Positions 1 through 7,408 of a stretch of 64,000 nt of DNA are shown piece by piece. Source of the DNA: Pseudidiomarina mangrovi (GTDB lineage: Bacteria; Pseudomonadota; Gammaproteobacteria; Enterobacterales; Alteromonadaceae); assembly GCF_003999375.1 (NCBI RefSeq), contig NZ_RJLC01000016.1, positions 1 to 64,000 on the forward strand, in the 5' to 3' direction. The position numbers were made by a program, and so were the translations under genes. The notes beneath the pieces were generated by a model, which ran no database searches, had not been told where the DNA came from, and saw only the letters and a list, made by a program, of their open reading frames with translations. How positions within the stretch are numbered: the first letter of the stretch is position 1; every line of letters starts with the position of its first letter.

Positions 1-825
1 TCGCTCAACCCCTACTCCTACATCATGAACAACCCGCTAGCGGGGACGGACCCGAGCGGGTATGTAAGCGTCGGAGTGGGGCAAATGGTCTCTTGTGGTG
101 CAGGGGAAAAATTTTGTTACACTGGCGACTCGAAAACCCCCACGAGTTGCTACAACGTTTGCGTATCAAAGGACTCATCGGAACAACAATCTGCTATTGG
201 GATGGATCAGCAACAACAATTAGCGCAAGAAGGTAACTTGGCTGCAGAGATTGGATCGCAATCTCAAAACGCTGAGGCAAGAACTGACGGAAGCCCATCA
301 GAGACTGAATTAATTGGGCCAATTGATCGGAGTTTATTAGGGATTGATGGTGGTAATGCACAAGATGTTTTCGATAATGCTAATCAATTCTTTAAGAATG
401 ACCTGAGTTACAGAGGTGAAGAGGTCGAGTTTGTAGATAAATATGCGATTTCAATCCGTAATAAAGAAGACCATTCTGAGGTATATGCTCCTGCTGTATT
501 TGATAGTTTTGACGCTGCAAATTCATATGCAGCACAACCGGCGAAGGGTCAAGGTGGGAGTATTCTAATGGGCTATGAAAAGGTTTGGGTGAATGGATAT
601 CACTACGGGGGCAAATCAACAATTTACAGAACATCAACATTTGCACGAGGTGGTTATTCAGGTGTAGAAAATACAATTGCTGTTTTAGCACATGAGTCGC
701 GGCATTTTATTCCGGGTAGTTACAGCAGAATTGTGCCCCACAGGACAGATAAGGAGTATGAAGCATTCTTACACGCCTCTATGTCCGCAATTGCCCGGTA
801 TCGAGAATTATCAGGAGGAAGGTAG
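1..825 (+). CDS. Rhs/polymorphic toxin, C-terminal part with HExxH domain (partial)
   Basis: The reading frame is open from base 1, so this is the 3' end of a longer gene; the ATG at 25 is internal. The first 21 residues end in PLAGTDPSGY, the typical close of the Rhs repeat-associated core, after which such proteins carry a variable C-terminal toxin. The tail here is about 250 residues. It has a Cys-containing stretch (SCGAGEKFC, TSCYNVC), a Gln/Glu/Ser-rich low-complexity linker, and a last domain containing LAHESRH (HESRH encoded at 691-705). That matches the HExxH zinc-metallopeptidase motif, with several Glu and Asp residues 15-20 residues later as possible third ligands. Protease activity is inferred; I cannot name the toxin family. 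The next gene overlaps the stop codon and is the likely immunity gene. The tail looks richer in A+T than the housekeeping genes nearby, which fits acquisition by exchange of toxin cassettes. Confidence 0.8.
   Translation, partial: SLNPYSYIMNNPLAGTDPSGYVSVGVGQMVSCGAGEKFCYTGDSKTPTSCYNVCVSKDSSEQQSAIGMDQQQQLAQEGNLAAEIGSQSQNAEARTDGSPSETELIGPIDRSLLGIDGGNAQDVFDNANQFFKNDLSYRGEEVEFVDKYAISIRNKEDHSEVYAPAVFDSFDAANSYAAQPAKGQGGSILMGYEKVWVNGYHYGGKSTIYRTSTFARGGYSGVENTIAVLAHESRHFIPGSYSRIVPHRTDKEYEAFLHASMSAIARYRELSGGR
813..818 (+). promoter_or_regulatory. Ribosome binding site deciding the GTG start of the immunity gene
   Basis: AGGAGG lies inside the last codons of the toxin gene, six bases before GTG 825. 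It supports this non-ATG start and translational coupling of the two genes. Confidence 0.65.
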
Positions 826-1208
826 TGAAAATATACCTTATATTGATCTTTTTTATTTTTTCAGCCAGTTGTAAGGCTGATGATGACAAATTAAAACAGT
901 GTGGAATTGCCATCGAGAAAACATTCTATGACGTCAGGCATAAGATCGTTGAATTCACAGTAACCATTGACTCAGAAAAGGCGCGTGTAAGCTGCGGAAA
1001 GATTTATATGGTATCGATTGTAAATTATATGGATGACGAGTGGGTTATATTTCCATGGTCAAAAGACCAGGCAGATATGCTTCTGCGATTAAGGCGCGAT
1101 AATGCAGAAGATTCAATCATCTCGTTTGTTTATGAGGTCGATGGCCAGCAGTTAATTGGCGATGATAGTAATAGAATTAATGTTAGGCTGGAACGATTTT
1201 TTGATTGA
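825..1208 (+). CDS. Putative immunity protein for the Rhs toxin (secreted or lipoprotein)
   Basis: A 127-residue protein starting at GTG 825, which overlaps the TAG of the toxin gene by one base (TAGTG). A strong AGGAGG at 813-818 sits six bases upstream, so translation is probably coupled. The N-terminus is a hydrophobic signal sequence (MKIYLILIFFIFSASC). The Cys could be a lipidation site, but SASC is a poor lipobox, so ordinary signal-peptidase cleavage is also possible. The rest is an acidic small domain with two further Cys (KQCGI, VSCGK). I recognise no family. Position, size and coupling are what one expects of an immunity gene, and export suggests that the toxin would be met in the periplasm; both points are inference. 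Confidence 0.6.
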   Translation: MKIYLILIFFIFSASCKADDDKLKQCGIAIEKTFYDVRHKIVEFTVTIDSEKARVSCGKIYMVSIVNYMDDEWVIFPWSKDQADMLLRLRRDNAEDSIISFVYEVDGQQLIGDDSNRINVRLERFFD

Positions 1209-1212
1209 CAGT

Positions 1213-1333
1213 GTAATCCCCCAAAAAAATCGGAGCAGTTATAAGTAGAAAATTCCGTTAAACTAAAACGAAGGAGTTTTCTATGCGTACATCAGAGGGT
1301 GTTCAATATTCTGTGTCATCCAAGTTTTCATAG
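1213..1333 (+). mobile_element. Possible insertion-sequence remnant
   Basis: After the immunity gene comes a leader-like stretch with AAGGAG at 1271-1276 and a 16-codon frame at 1283-1333 that begins MRTSEGVQ. MRTS followed by a short break resembles the start of IS3-family OrfA transposases, which often begin MRTS(K/R)F. No transposase body, terminal repeat pair or target duplication is visible, so at most this is a scar. Rhs loci often carry insertion-sequence debris downstream. Weakly supported. Confidence 0.28.
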
Positions 1334-1391
1334 GTCTATAGCGGCAATAGCAGAAGCGACCTCGTTGGCCCTTGGCGCAGCCGCTACGCTG

Positions 1392-4217
1392 CTATTTCAG
1401 CAGCGGTTTCAAGAAGCGTGCGGTGTGCGAGCGCTCACAGTTGACGATGTCTTCAGGGCTGCCGGCAACCAGAATTTCACCGCCGCCGGAGCCACCTTCT
1501 GGGCCTAAGTCGACAATGTAATCGGCGGTTTTGATGACATCTAGGTTGTGCTCGATGATGACAATGGTGTTGCCGTGATCGCGCAAACGATGCAGCACGG
1601 TCAGCAGTTGCTGAATATCGTGGAAATGTAAGCCGGTGGTTGGCTCATCTAGGATATACAGGGTTTGCCCGGTGTCGCGTTTGGACAGTTCGCGCGACAG
1701 TTTCACCCGCTGGGCTTCGCCGCCCGATAGCGTAGTCGCTGATTGGCCTAAGCGAATATAGCTGAGGCCGACATCCATCAAGGTTTGCAGTTTGCGGGCA
1801 ATGGCCGGTACCGGTGCAAAAAATGCGTGGGCATCTTCAACGGTCATATCCAGCACTTCATGAATGCTCTTGCCTTTGTATTTGATCTCAAGGGTTTCGC
1901 GGTTGTATCGCTTGCCCTTACAGATATCACAAGGCACGTACACATCGGGCAGAAAGTGCATTTCTACTTTGATCATGCCATCGCCTTGGCATGCTTCACA
2001 ACGGCCACCGCGTACGTTAAAGCTGAAGCGGCCCACTTTATAGCCACGTGAACGGGCTTCTTCGGTACCGGCGTACAATTCCCGAATTGGCGTGAAGATG
2101 CCGGTGTAGGTAGCAGGGTTTGAGCGCGGTGTGCGGCCGATTGGGCTTTGGTCAATATCCACCACTTTGTCCAGATACTGCATGCCGTCGATGCTGCGAT
2201 AAGGGGCTGGCTCGCCAGTGGTTGCTTTGTTGAGCTCACGGTGGGCGATACGGAATAGGGTGTCGTTCACCAAGGTGGATTTACCCGAACCCGATACGCC
2301 GGTGATGCAGCTCATTAAGCCTAACGGCAACGCCAAGTCCACATTTTTCAGGTTATTGCCGGTAGCGCCGTTTAGCTTTAGCCATTTCTTGCCGGGCTTG
2401 TGGCGTTTGGCGGGTACTTCAATTGCCTTGCGGCCAGACAGGTAATCGGCGGTAAGTGAGTGCTCACTGGCGAGAATATCTTGGTAGCTTCCTTCAGCGA
2501 CCACTTGGCCACCGTGCACACCGGCACCGGGGCCAATATCAATAATATGGTCGGCAGCGCGAATCGCATCTTCATCGTGCTCCACCACAATCACGGTGTT
2601 ACCGAGATCACGCAGGTGGGTTAAAGTCTTTAGTAACCGCTCGTTGTCGCGTTGGTGTAGACCAATAGACGGCTCGTCGAGCACGTACATCACCCCCACC
2701 AAGCCCGCGCCAATTTGGCTGGCTAAGCGGATACGTTGGGCTTCACCACCCGATAAGGTTTCGGCACTGCGCGACAGGCTCAGATAATTCAGCCCCACGT
2801 TGACCAAAAAGCCTAAGCGGTCATTGATCTCTTTGAGGATCTTCTCGGCAATTTTGGCGCGTTGACCCTCAAGCTCCAGTTGCTGGAAAAAGGTTAAGGC
2901 ATCGCCAATAGACTTCTCAACCACATGCGGCAGAGAAGTTTGGCCAATAAACACGTGCCGCGCCTCGGTACGCAGGCGCGTGCCTTCGCAGCTTTTACAG
3001 GGTTGCGAGGCAAGGTATTTGGCTAATTCTTCGCGCACTGCTTGCGAGTCGGTATCGCGATAGCGACGCTGCATGTTGGCAATGATGCCTTCAAACGGAT
3101 GCTTACGAACCACTTTGTCGCCACGATCATTCAAGTACACAAACTGAATGTCGTCGCCACCGCTGCCAAATAAAATCACCTGCTTGTGCTGTTCACTCAA
3201 ACTAGCAAATGGCTTATTGAGGTCAAAACCATAGTGCTTAGCCAGCGCTTGCAGCATTTGATAGTAGTAGAAATTGCGTTTGTCCCAGCCACGAATGGCG
3301 CCACCGGTGAGGCTTAGCTCATCATTGGTGATGACTTTAGCGGGGTCAAAAAATTGTTCAATGCCCAAGCCATCGCACGATTGGCAGGCTCCGGCGGGGT
3401 TGTTAAATGAGAACAACCGCGGCTCCAGTTCTTGCATACTGTAGCCGCAATGTGGGCAGGCAAAATTGGCTGAGAAGATGATCTCGGCGCGGCTGGCGGG
3501 CTCTTCCATAGATGCCACAATCACCGTGCCGCCGCTCAGTTCCAGTGCGGTTTCGAATGATTCGGCCAGTCGTAAGCCAAGCCCTTCACGCACTTTAATA
3601 CGGTCAATGACCACCTCAATAGTGTGCTTTTTCTGCAGTTCTAGCTTAGGTGGGTCGCTCAGATCACACAGCTCGCCATCAATGCGGGCGCGGATAAAAC
3701 CTTGTGCGGCTAGATTCTCCAGCACCTTGCTGTGCTCACCTTTACGCTCTTGAATAATCGGCGCTAAGATCATCAGCTTCTCGCCTTCGGGCAAGGCCAT
3801 AACTTGGTCAACCATTTGCGATACGGTTTGTGCCGCCAAGGTCACATCATGGGTGGGGCAGCGCGGTTCACCCACGCGCGCAAACATCAGGCGTAAATAA
3901 TCGTAGATCTCAGTAATGGTGCCGACCGTAGAGCGTGGATTATGCGACGTTGATTTTTGCTCAATCGAAATAGCCGGCGATAAACCTTCAATGCTATCGA
4001 CATCAGGTTTTTCCATCAGTGATAGAAACTGCCGCGCATAGGCTGATAACGACTCCACGTAGCGGCGTTGACCTTCGGCATATAACGTGTCGAACGCCAG
4101 CGACGATTTCCCTGAACCTGATAAGCCAGTAATGACAATCAGTTTGTCGCGTGGCATGGTGAGATTGATGTTCTTCAGGTTGTGGGTGCGGGCGCCGCGA
4201 ATTTCGATTTTATCCAT
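1392..4217 (-). CDS. uvrA: Excinuclease ABC subunit A
   Basis: UvrA is the damage-recognition ATPase of nucleotide excision repair; it loads UvrB on damaged DNA. The 941 residues match the usual length. Two ABC modules are visible: an N-terminal Walker A (GLSGSGKSS near residue 31) and a second (GVSGSGKST near 640), each with an LSGGEAQR signature and an ILDEP or VLDEP Walker B. CxxC zinc-module pairs occur in the first half (CPHCGYS, CQSC) and the second half ([15 protein letters not shown]). It starts at ATG 4217 and diverges from the transporter gene. A LexA-like operator lies upstream, as in E. coli, where uvrA and ssb share one SOS box; here a transporter gene stands between them. The product is certain. 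Confidence 0.97.
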   Translation of the reverse strand: MDKIEIRGARTHNLKNINLTMPRDKLIVITGLSGSGKSSLAFDTLYAEGQRRYVESLSAYARQFLSLMEKPDVDSIEGLSPAISIEQKSTSHNPRSTVGTITEIYDYLRLMFARVGEPRCPTHDVTLAAQTVSQMVDQVMALPEGEKLMILAPIIQERKGEHSKVLENLAAQGFIRARIDGELCDLSDPPKLELQKKHTIEVVIDRIKVREGLGLRLAESFETALELSGGTVIVASMEEPASRAEIIFSANFACPHCGYSMQELEPRLFSFNNPAGACQSCDGLGIEQFFDPAKVITNDELSLTGGAIRGWDKRNFYYYQMLQALAKHYGFDLNKPFASLSEQHKQVILFGSGGDDIQFVYLNDRGDKVVRKHPFEGIIANMQRRYRDTDSQAVREELAKYLASQPCKSCEGTRLRTEARHVFIGQTSLPHVVEKSIGDALTFFQQLELEGQRAKIAEKILKEINDRLGFLVNVGLNYLSLSRSAETLSGGEAQRIRLASQIGAGLVGVMYVLDEPSIGLHQRDNERLLKTLTHLRDLGNTVIVVEHDEDAIRAADHIIDIGPGAGVHGGQVVAEGSYQDILASEHSLTADYLSGRKAIEVPAKRHKPGKKWLKLNGATGNNLKNVDLALPLGLMSCITGVSGSGKSTLVNDTLFRIAHRELNKATTGEPAPYRSIDGMQYLDKVVDIDQSPIGRTPRSNPATYTGIFTPIRELYAGTEEARSRGYKVGRFSFNVRGGRCEACQGDGMIKVEMHFLPDVYVPCDICKGKRYNRETLEIKYKGKSIHEVLDMTVEDAHAFFAPVPAIARKLQTLMDVGLSYIRLGQSATTLSGGEAQRVKLSRELSKRDTGQTLYILDEPTTGLHFHDIQQLLTVLHRLRDHGNTIVIIEHNLDVIKTADYIVDLGPEGGSGGGEILVAGSPEDIVNCERSHTARFLKPLLK

Positions 4218-4292
4218 GGTGGTCGTGGTACTCCGAAGGCCTAAAAGGCATTACATAAAAGGAAACGAGCATTATCGCACAGGCGATAGCTT

Positions 4293-4308
4293 CTGGTACA
4301 ATTGCCAG
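4293..4308. promoter_or_regulatory. LexA (SOS) box candidate
   Basis: CTGGTACAATTGCCAG fits the gammaproteobacterial LexA operator core CTG-N10-CAG. It lies between the divergent uvrA and MFS/ssb genes, about 75 bases from the uvrA start. uvrA is a classic LexA target. The inner bases are less AT-alternating than the E. coli consensus, so affinity may be lower. Confidence 0.6.
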
Positions 4309-4337
4309 CGAAATTAAAATGATGAATTGAGAGATGC

Positions 4338-5729
4338 ATGTCTGTAACCAGCCCTGATCACCGTCTGACCCCTCTAGAACGCCGCGCCTCTGCTGCTTTA
4401 GCTGCGGTGTTTGGAATACGTATGTTGGGGCTGTTTTTGATCATGCCGGTGATCGCCATTTATGGCCAAGCCTACCCCGATTACACGCCGTTGCTAGTTG
4501 GCCTCGCCATTGGCGCTTATGGCCTCACCCAGGCGTTGTTACAAATTCCCATGGGCATGTTGTCGGACCGTATCGGGCGGCGCCCGGTCATTATTGGTGG
4601 CTTGTTGGTGTTTGCCGTTGGTAGCGTAGTAGCGGCTTATGCCGATACCCTGATGGGCGTGGTGATAGGCCGTGCCTTGCAGGGTATGGGCGCTATTGCC
4701 GCGGCTATTTTAGCCTTAGCAGCGGATATTACCCGTGACCAGCAGCGCCCCAAAGTGATGGCGCTGATTGGTATGTGTATTGGCTTGTCATTCGCCTTGG
4801 CGCTGGTGTTAGGGCCATTGCTGGGTGGTGTGATGGGCCTGTCTGGGCTGTTTTTGTTTACCGCAGTGAGCTCGCTACTGGGTATTTTAGTGTTTGTACT
4901 GGCGGTACCCAAAGTAGAAGCGCGCAGCGGCAAAGGCGATGTGGTGCCATTACGCGGTGAGTTGAAGAATCTGCTCAGCCACCCGCAACTGGCGCGCCTG
5001 AATGTCGGGGTGTTTGTACTGCACTGTATTTTGACCGCATTTTTTGTGGTGGTGCCGATGCAGTTGGTTACTGGTGGCTTAGCCAGTGAGCAACACGCTT
5101 GGCTGTATCTGCCGGCATTACTGGGCTCGTTCGCACTGATGGTGCCGCTGCTCATTCGCGCCGAGCGTAAGCAGCAGCAACCGTTCTATTTCCGCATCGC
5201 GATTATTTTGCTGGCAGTCGCTATCGTCATTATCAGTTTTATTCCGGCGCATTGGCCGTATTTGGTAGCCGCTATTGTGTTATTTTTTGCTGGTTTTAAC
5301 TTCCTTGAGGCGACGCTGCCATCGTCACTGACGCGCTTTGCCCCCGCTGGGCGTAAGGGCGGCGCGAGCGGTATTTATGCTACCGCACAGTTTGCTGGGG
5401 CTTTTGTGGGTGGCGTGAGTGGCGGCTTGGTGCAGCAACATCTTGGCCTGTTTGGCGTTGGGATTTTTTGCTTGGTGCTGCTACTATGCTGGTTCATCAT
5501 TAGCTTCGGCATGACCGCTCCGCCGCAGTGGCAAGATTTGAGTTATCGCGTCACCCTCAGCAATGACCAGCAAGCCCGCGCCTTAGCGCAAGCGCTGGCT
5601 GCCGTGGACGGGGTGGAAGAGGTGCGGGTGGTGCAAAGCGAGCAAACCGCTTATTTAAAAGTACACAAAAGCCATTACAATGAACAACAAATTGCGACTC
5701 AGCTAGAGTCGTTTCAAACGCAAGCATAA
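4338..5729 (+). CDS. MFS transporter, YajR type
   Basis: A 463-residue major facilitator superfamily permease with about 12 hydrophobic segments. The motif-A loop is seen as [13 protein letters not shown] near residue 75, and a motif-C-like Gly-rich stretch follows in the fifth segment. After the last membrane segment a soluble tail of about 65 residues (from [10 protein letters not shown]) has the form of a small ferredoxin-like domain, as in E. coli YajR (its YAM domain). The substrate is not evident; drug or proton-coupled efflux is the family norm. It starts at ATG 4338 and lies 11 bases before ssb, so the two are probably co-transcribed, perhaps under the LexA-like site. Confidence 0.85.
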   Translation: MSVTSPDHRLTPLERRASAALAAVFGIRMLGLFLIMPVIAIYGQAYPDYTPLLVGLAIGAYGLTQALLQIPMGMLSDRIGRRPVIIGGLLVFAVGSVVAAYADTLMGVVIGRALQGMGAIAAAILALAADITRDQQRPKVMALIGMCIGLSFALALVLGPLLGGVMGLSGLFLFTAVSSLLGILVFVLAVPKVEARSGKGDVVPLRGELKNLLSHPQLARLNVGVFVLHCILTAFFVVVPMQLVTGGLASEQHAWLYLPALLGSFALMVPLLIRAERKQQQPFYFRIAIILLAVAIVIISFIPAHWPYLVAAIVLFFAGFNFLEATLPSSLTRFAPAGRKGGASGIYATAQFAGAFVGGVSGGLVQQHLGLFGVGIFCLVLLLCWFIISFGMTAPPQWQDLSYRVTLSNDQQARALAQALAAVDGVEEVRVVQSEQTAYLKVHKSHYNEQQIATQLESFQTQA

Positions 5730-5740
5730 AGGAGACCGGC

Positions 5741-6310
5741 ATGGCCAGTCGCGGTATCAATAAAGTCATTTTGATTGGTAATTTAGGGCAAGACCCAGAA
5801 GTACGCTATACCCAGAGCAACACCGCTATCGCCAATATTTCTATTGCCACCAGTGAAACCTGGAAAGACAAGCAAACTGGCGAAAATCGTGAACAAACCG
5901 AATGGCACCGTTGCGTGGCTTATCGTCGGCTGGCTGAAATTTGTGGTGAGTACCTGAAAAAGGGCTCTAAAGTGTACGTGGAAGGCCGTTTGCAAACCCG
6001 TAAGTGGCAAGATAAAGACGGTATTGAGCGTTATACCACTGAGATCGTCATCAACGACCTGCAAATGCTTGATGGTCGCCCAGGCGGCGGTCAAGGTGGT
6101 GGTTATCAGGGCGGCCAAGGTGGCGGCCAAGGCGGCGGTTATCAAGGCAATCAAGGCGGCGGTCAGAGTAACTCAGGCGGCCAAGGTGGCCAGGGCTTCG
6201 GTGGCGGCCAGCGCGCAGCAGCCCCACAGCAAAGCCAGCAGCGCCCAGCCAACAACGAGCCAGAGCCGTTCATTCCTGACAACGACTTTGACGACGATAT
6301 TCCGTTCTAA
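5741..6310 (+). CDS. ssb: Single-stranded DNA-binding protein
   Basis: SSB coats single-stranded DNA during replication, recombination and repair and recruits partners through its acidic tip. The 189 residues show an N-terminal OB fold ([19 protein letters not shown], then the EWHRCV and [11 protein letters not shown] segments) to about residue 110. A long Gly/Gln linker built from GGQGGG and GGYQG repeats follows, and the protein ends in DFDDDIPF, the standard protein-interaction tip. Upstream is AAGGAG at about 5730. A strong terminator follows the stop. The linker coding sequence is itself repetitive and could vary in length between strains. Confidence 0.97.
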   Translation: MASRGINKVILIGNLGQDPEVRYTQSNTAIANISIATSETWKDKQTGENREQTEWHRCVAYRRLAEICGEYLKKGSKVYVEGRLQTRKWQDKDGIERYTTEIVINDLQMLDGRPGGGQGGGYQGGQGGGQGGGYQGNQGGGQSNSGGQGGQGFGGGQRAAAPQQSQQRPANNEPEPFIPDNDFDDDIPF

Positions 6311-6319
6311 CACCGCTAG

Positions 6320-6348
6320 AAAGCCCAACTATGTTGGGCTTTTTTTTT
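6320..6348 (+). terminator. Rho-independent terminator after ssb
   Basis: AAGCCCAAC and GTTGGGCTT form a stem with a short TAT loop, followed by a run of T. It lies ten bases after the ssb stop and closes the transporter-ssb unit. Confidence 0.88.
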
Positions 6349-6384
6349 AACAACTCACTGCGTAATTCAGTATTTTTCGAACTA

Positions 6385-6414
6385 TTGCTGAACGGCAACA
6401 AATACCCCTATACT
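6385..6414 (+). promoter_or_regulatory. Candidate sigma-70 promoter for the lipoprotein/GGDEF-EAL unit
   Basis: TTGCTG at 6385-6390 and TATACT at 6409-6414 are 18 bases apart, between the ssb terminator and the GTG at 6470. The -10 matches five of six consensus bases and the -35 three of six. Confidence 0.4.
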
Positions 6415-6469
6415 GAAATCACAATCCGTCAGCTTGCGGCGGTTAGCAAAAGTAGTTTGGGAGCTGCAC

Positions 6470-7408
6470 GTGCGGATACTGCAACGAACGCTAATCTTTG
6501 TGATGATGCTCAATCTGAGCGGCTGTGGCCGTGCCGATGAGCAACAACTCGTCGTAGTGGGGAATAGCTGGCTCGGCTATCAACCCTTTTACATGCTGAG
6601 CGCACTGCATCCTGAGCAGTTACCGCAAAATCTTGAGTTGGTGATGCTGGCCTCGGATAATACCGTGCTGCGCATGGTCTCCAATCAAGCTGTGCAAGGT
6701 AGCTTTTTGTCACTTGATAACGCCCTGGCGGTGCAAACGACTTCGGGTATTGATTACTGTGTGGCGCTGGCGCTGTCATTTTCTAAAGGCGCAGATGCGG
6801 TGGTGGCTAATTCAGCACGCTGGCATGACGCCAGTAAAACCGACTGGGTGGTGGGCATGGAGGATAGCCCGTTAGCGCGCTACATGCTCAATCGCTGGCT
6901 GGCCACGCAGGCTATTGACCGCAGTCGAATCACCACTAAACTGATGAGCCCATCGCTGCATGTTGACGCTATGCAACGTGGTTCGGTGGATGTGATCATT
7001 ACCTACCAACCGTTTTTGCAGCAGCTCACCATGAGCGGCAATGAAGTCATATTTTCCAGCACCGATATTCCCGGTGAAGTCTTGGATGTGTTGGTGTTTC
7101 GGCTGGCCTATTGGCAGAATCATCAACAGCGTTTACAGCAGCTAATTAGTAGTTGGAACCAAGCGATTAGTTATCTTGAGCAGCCGACCAGCGAAGAATT
7201 TCTCGCGCTATCGACGTTGTCGGGATTAACCACTGCAGATATTCAGCAAATTCTCGCACAAATCGAGTTTTTCAACTCACAACAAAGTCTTGCATTCTTG
7301 CAATCAGACTACCCTGCAGTAGCAGAAATTGTTAGCACCACGATTCAGGCATCAGACAATCTAGCTGACGTGAAAGCGTTACCCATTTGCCCCGGAGTCA
7401 CTCCATGA
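6470..7408 (+). CDS. ABC-type substrate-binding lipoprotein, NMT1/THI5-like
   Basis: About 312 residues. I chose GTG 6470 because GGGAG at 6459-6463 precedes it and because it gives a compact lipoprotein signal ending LNLSGC, a good lipobox; a TTG at 6434 would add twelve poorly fitting residues. The body resembles periplasmic binding proteins of the NMT1/THI5/SsuA group (VVGNSWLGYQPFYML near the start, SVDVIITYQPF in the middle). No permease or ATPase gene is next to it. Instead its stop overlaps the start of a GGDEF-EAL gene by four bases (ATGA), so it probably senses a small molecule and passes the signal to that inner-membrane protein rather than importing it. The ligand is unknown. Confidence 0.72.
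   Translation: MRILQRTLIFVMMLNLSGCGRADEQQLVVVGNSWLGYQPFYMLSALHPEQLPQNLELVMLASDNTVLRMVSNQAVQGSFLSLDNALAVQTTSGIDYCVALALSFSKGADAVVANSARWHDASKTDWVVGMEDSPLARYMLNRWLATQAIDRSRITTKLMSPSLHVDAMQRGSVDVIITYQPFLQQLTMSGNEVIFSSTDIPGEVLDVLVFRLAYWQNHQQRLQQLISSWNQAISYLEQPTSEEFLALSTLSGLTTADIQQILAQIEFFNSQQSLAFLQSDYPAVAEIVSTTIQASDNLADVKALPICPGVTP

Noticed and set aside
392-691. A 99-codon minus-strand frame inside the Rhs tail
   Set aside because: It is opposite the toxin frame, has no recognisable domain or signal, and the plus-strand frame is continuous with the Rhs core and keeps the HESRH motif.
692-874. A 60-codon frame spanning the toxin/immunity junction
   Set aside because: It is an out-of-phase reading of two well-supported coding regions.
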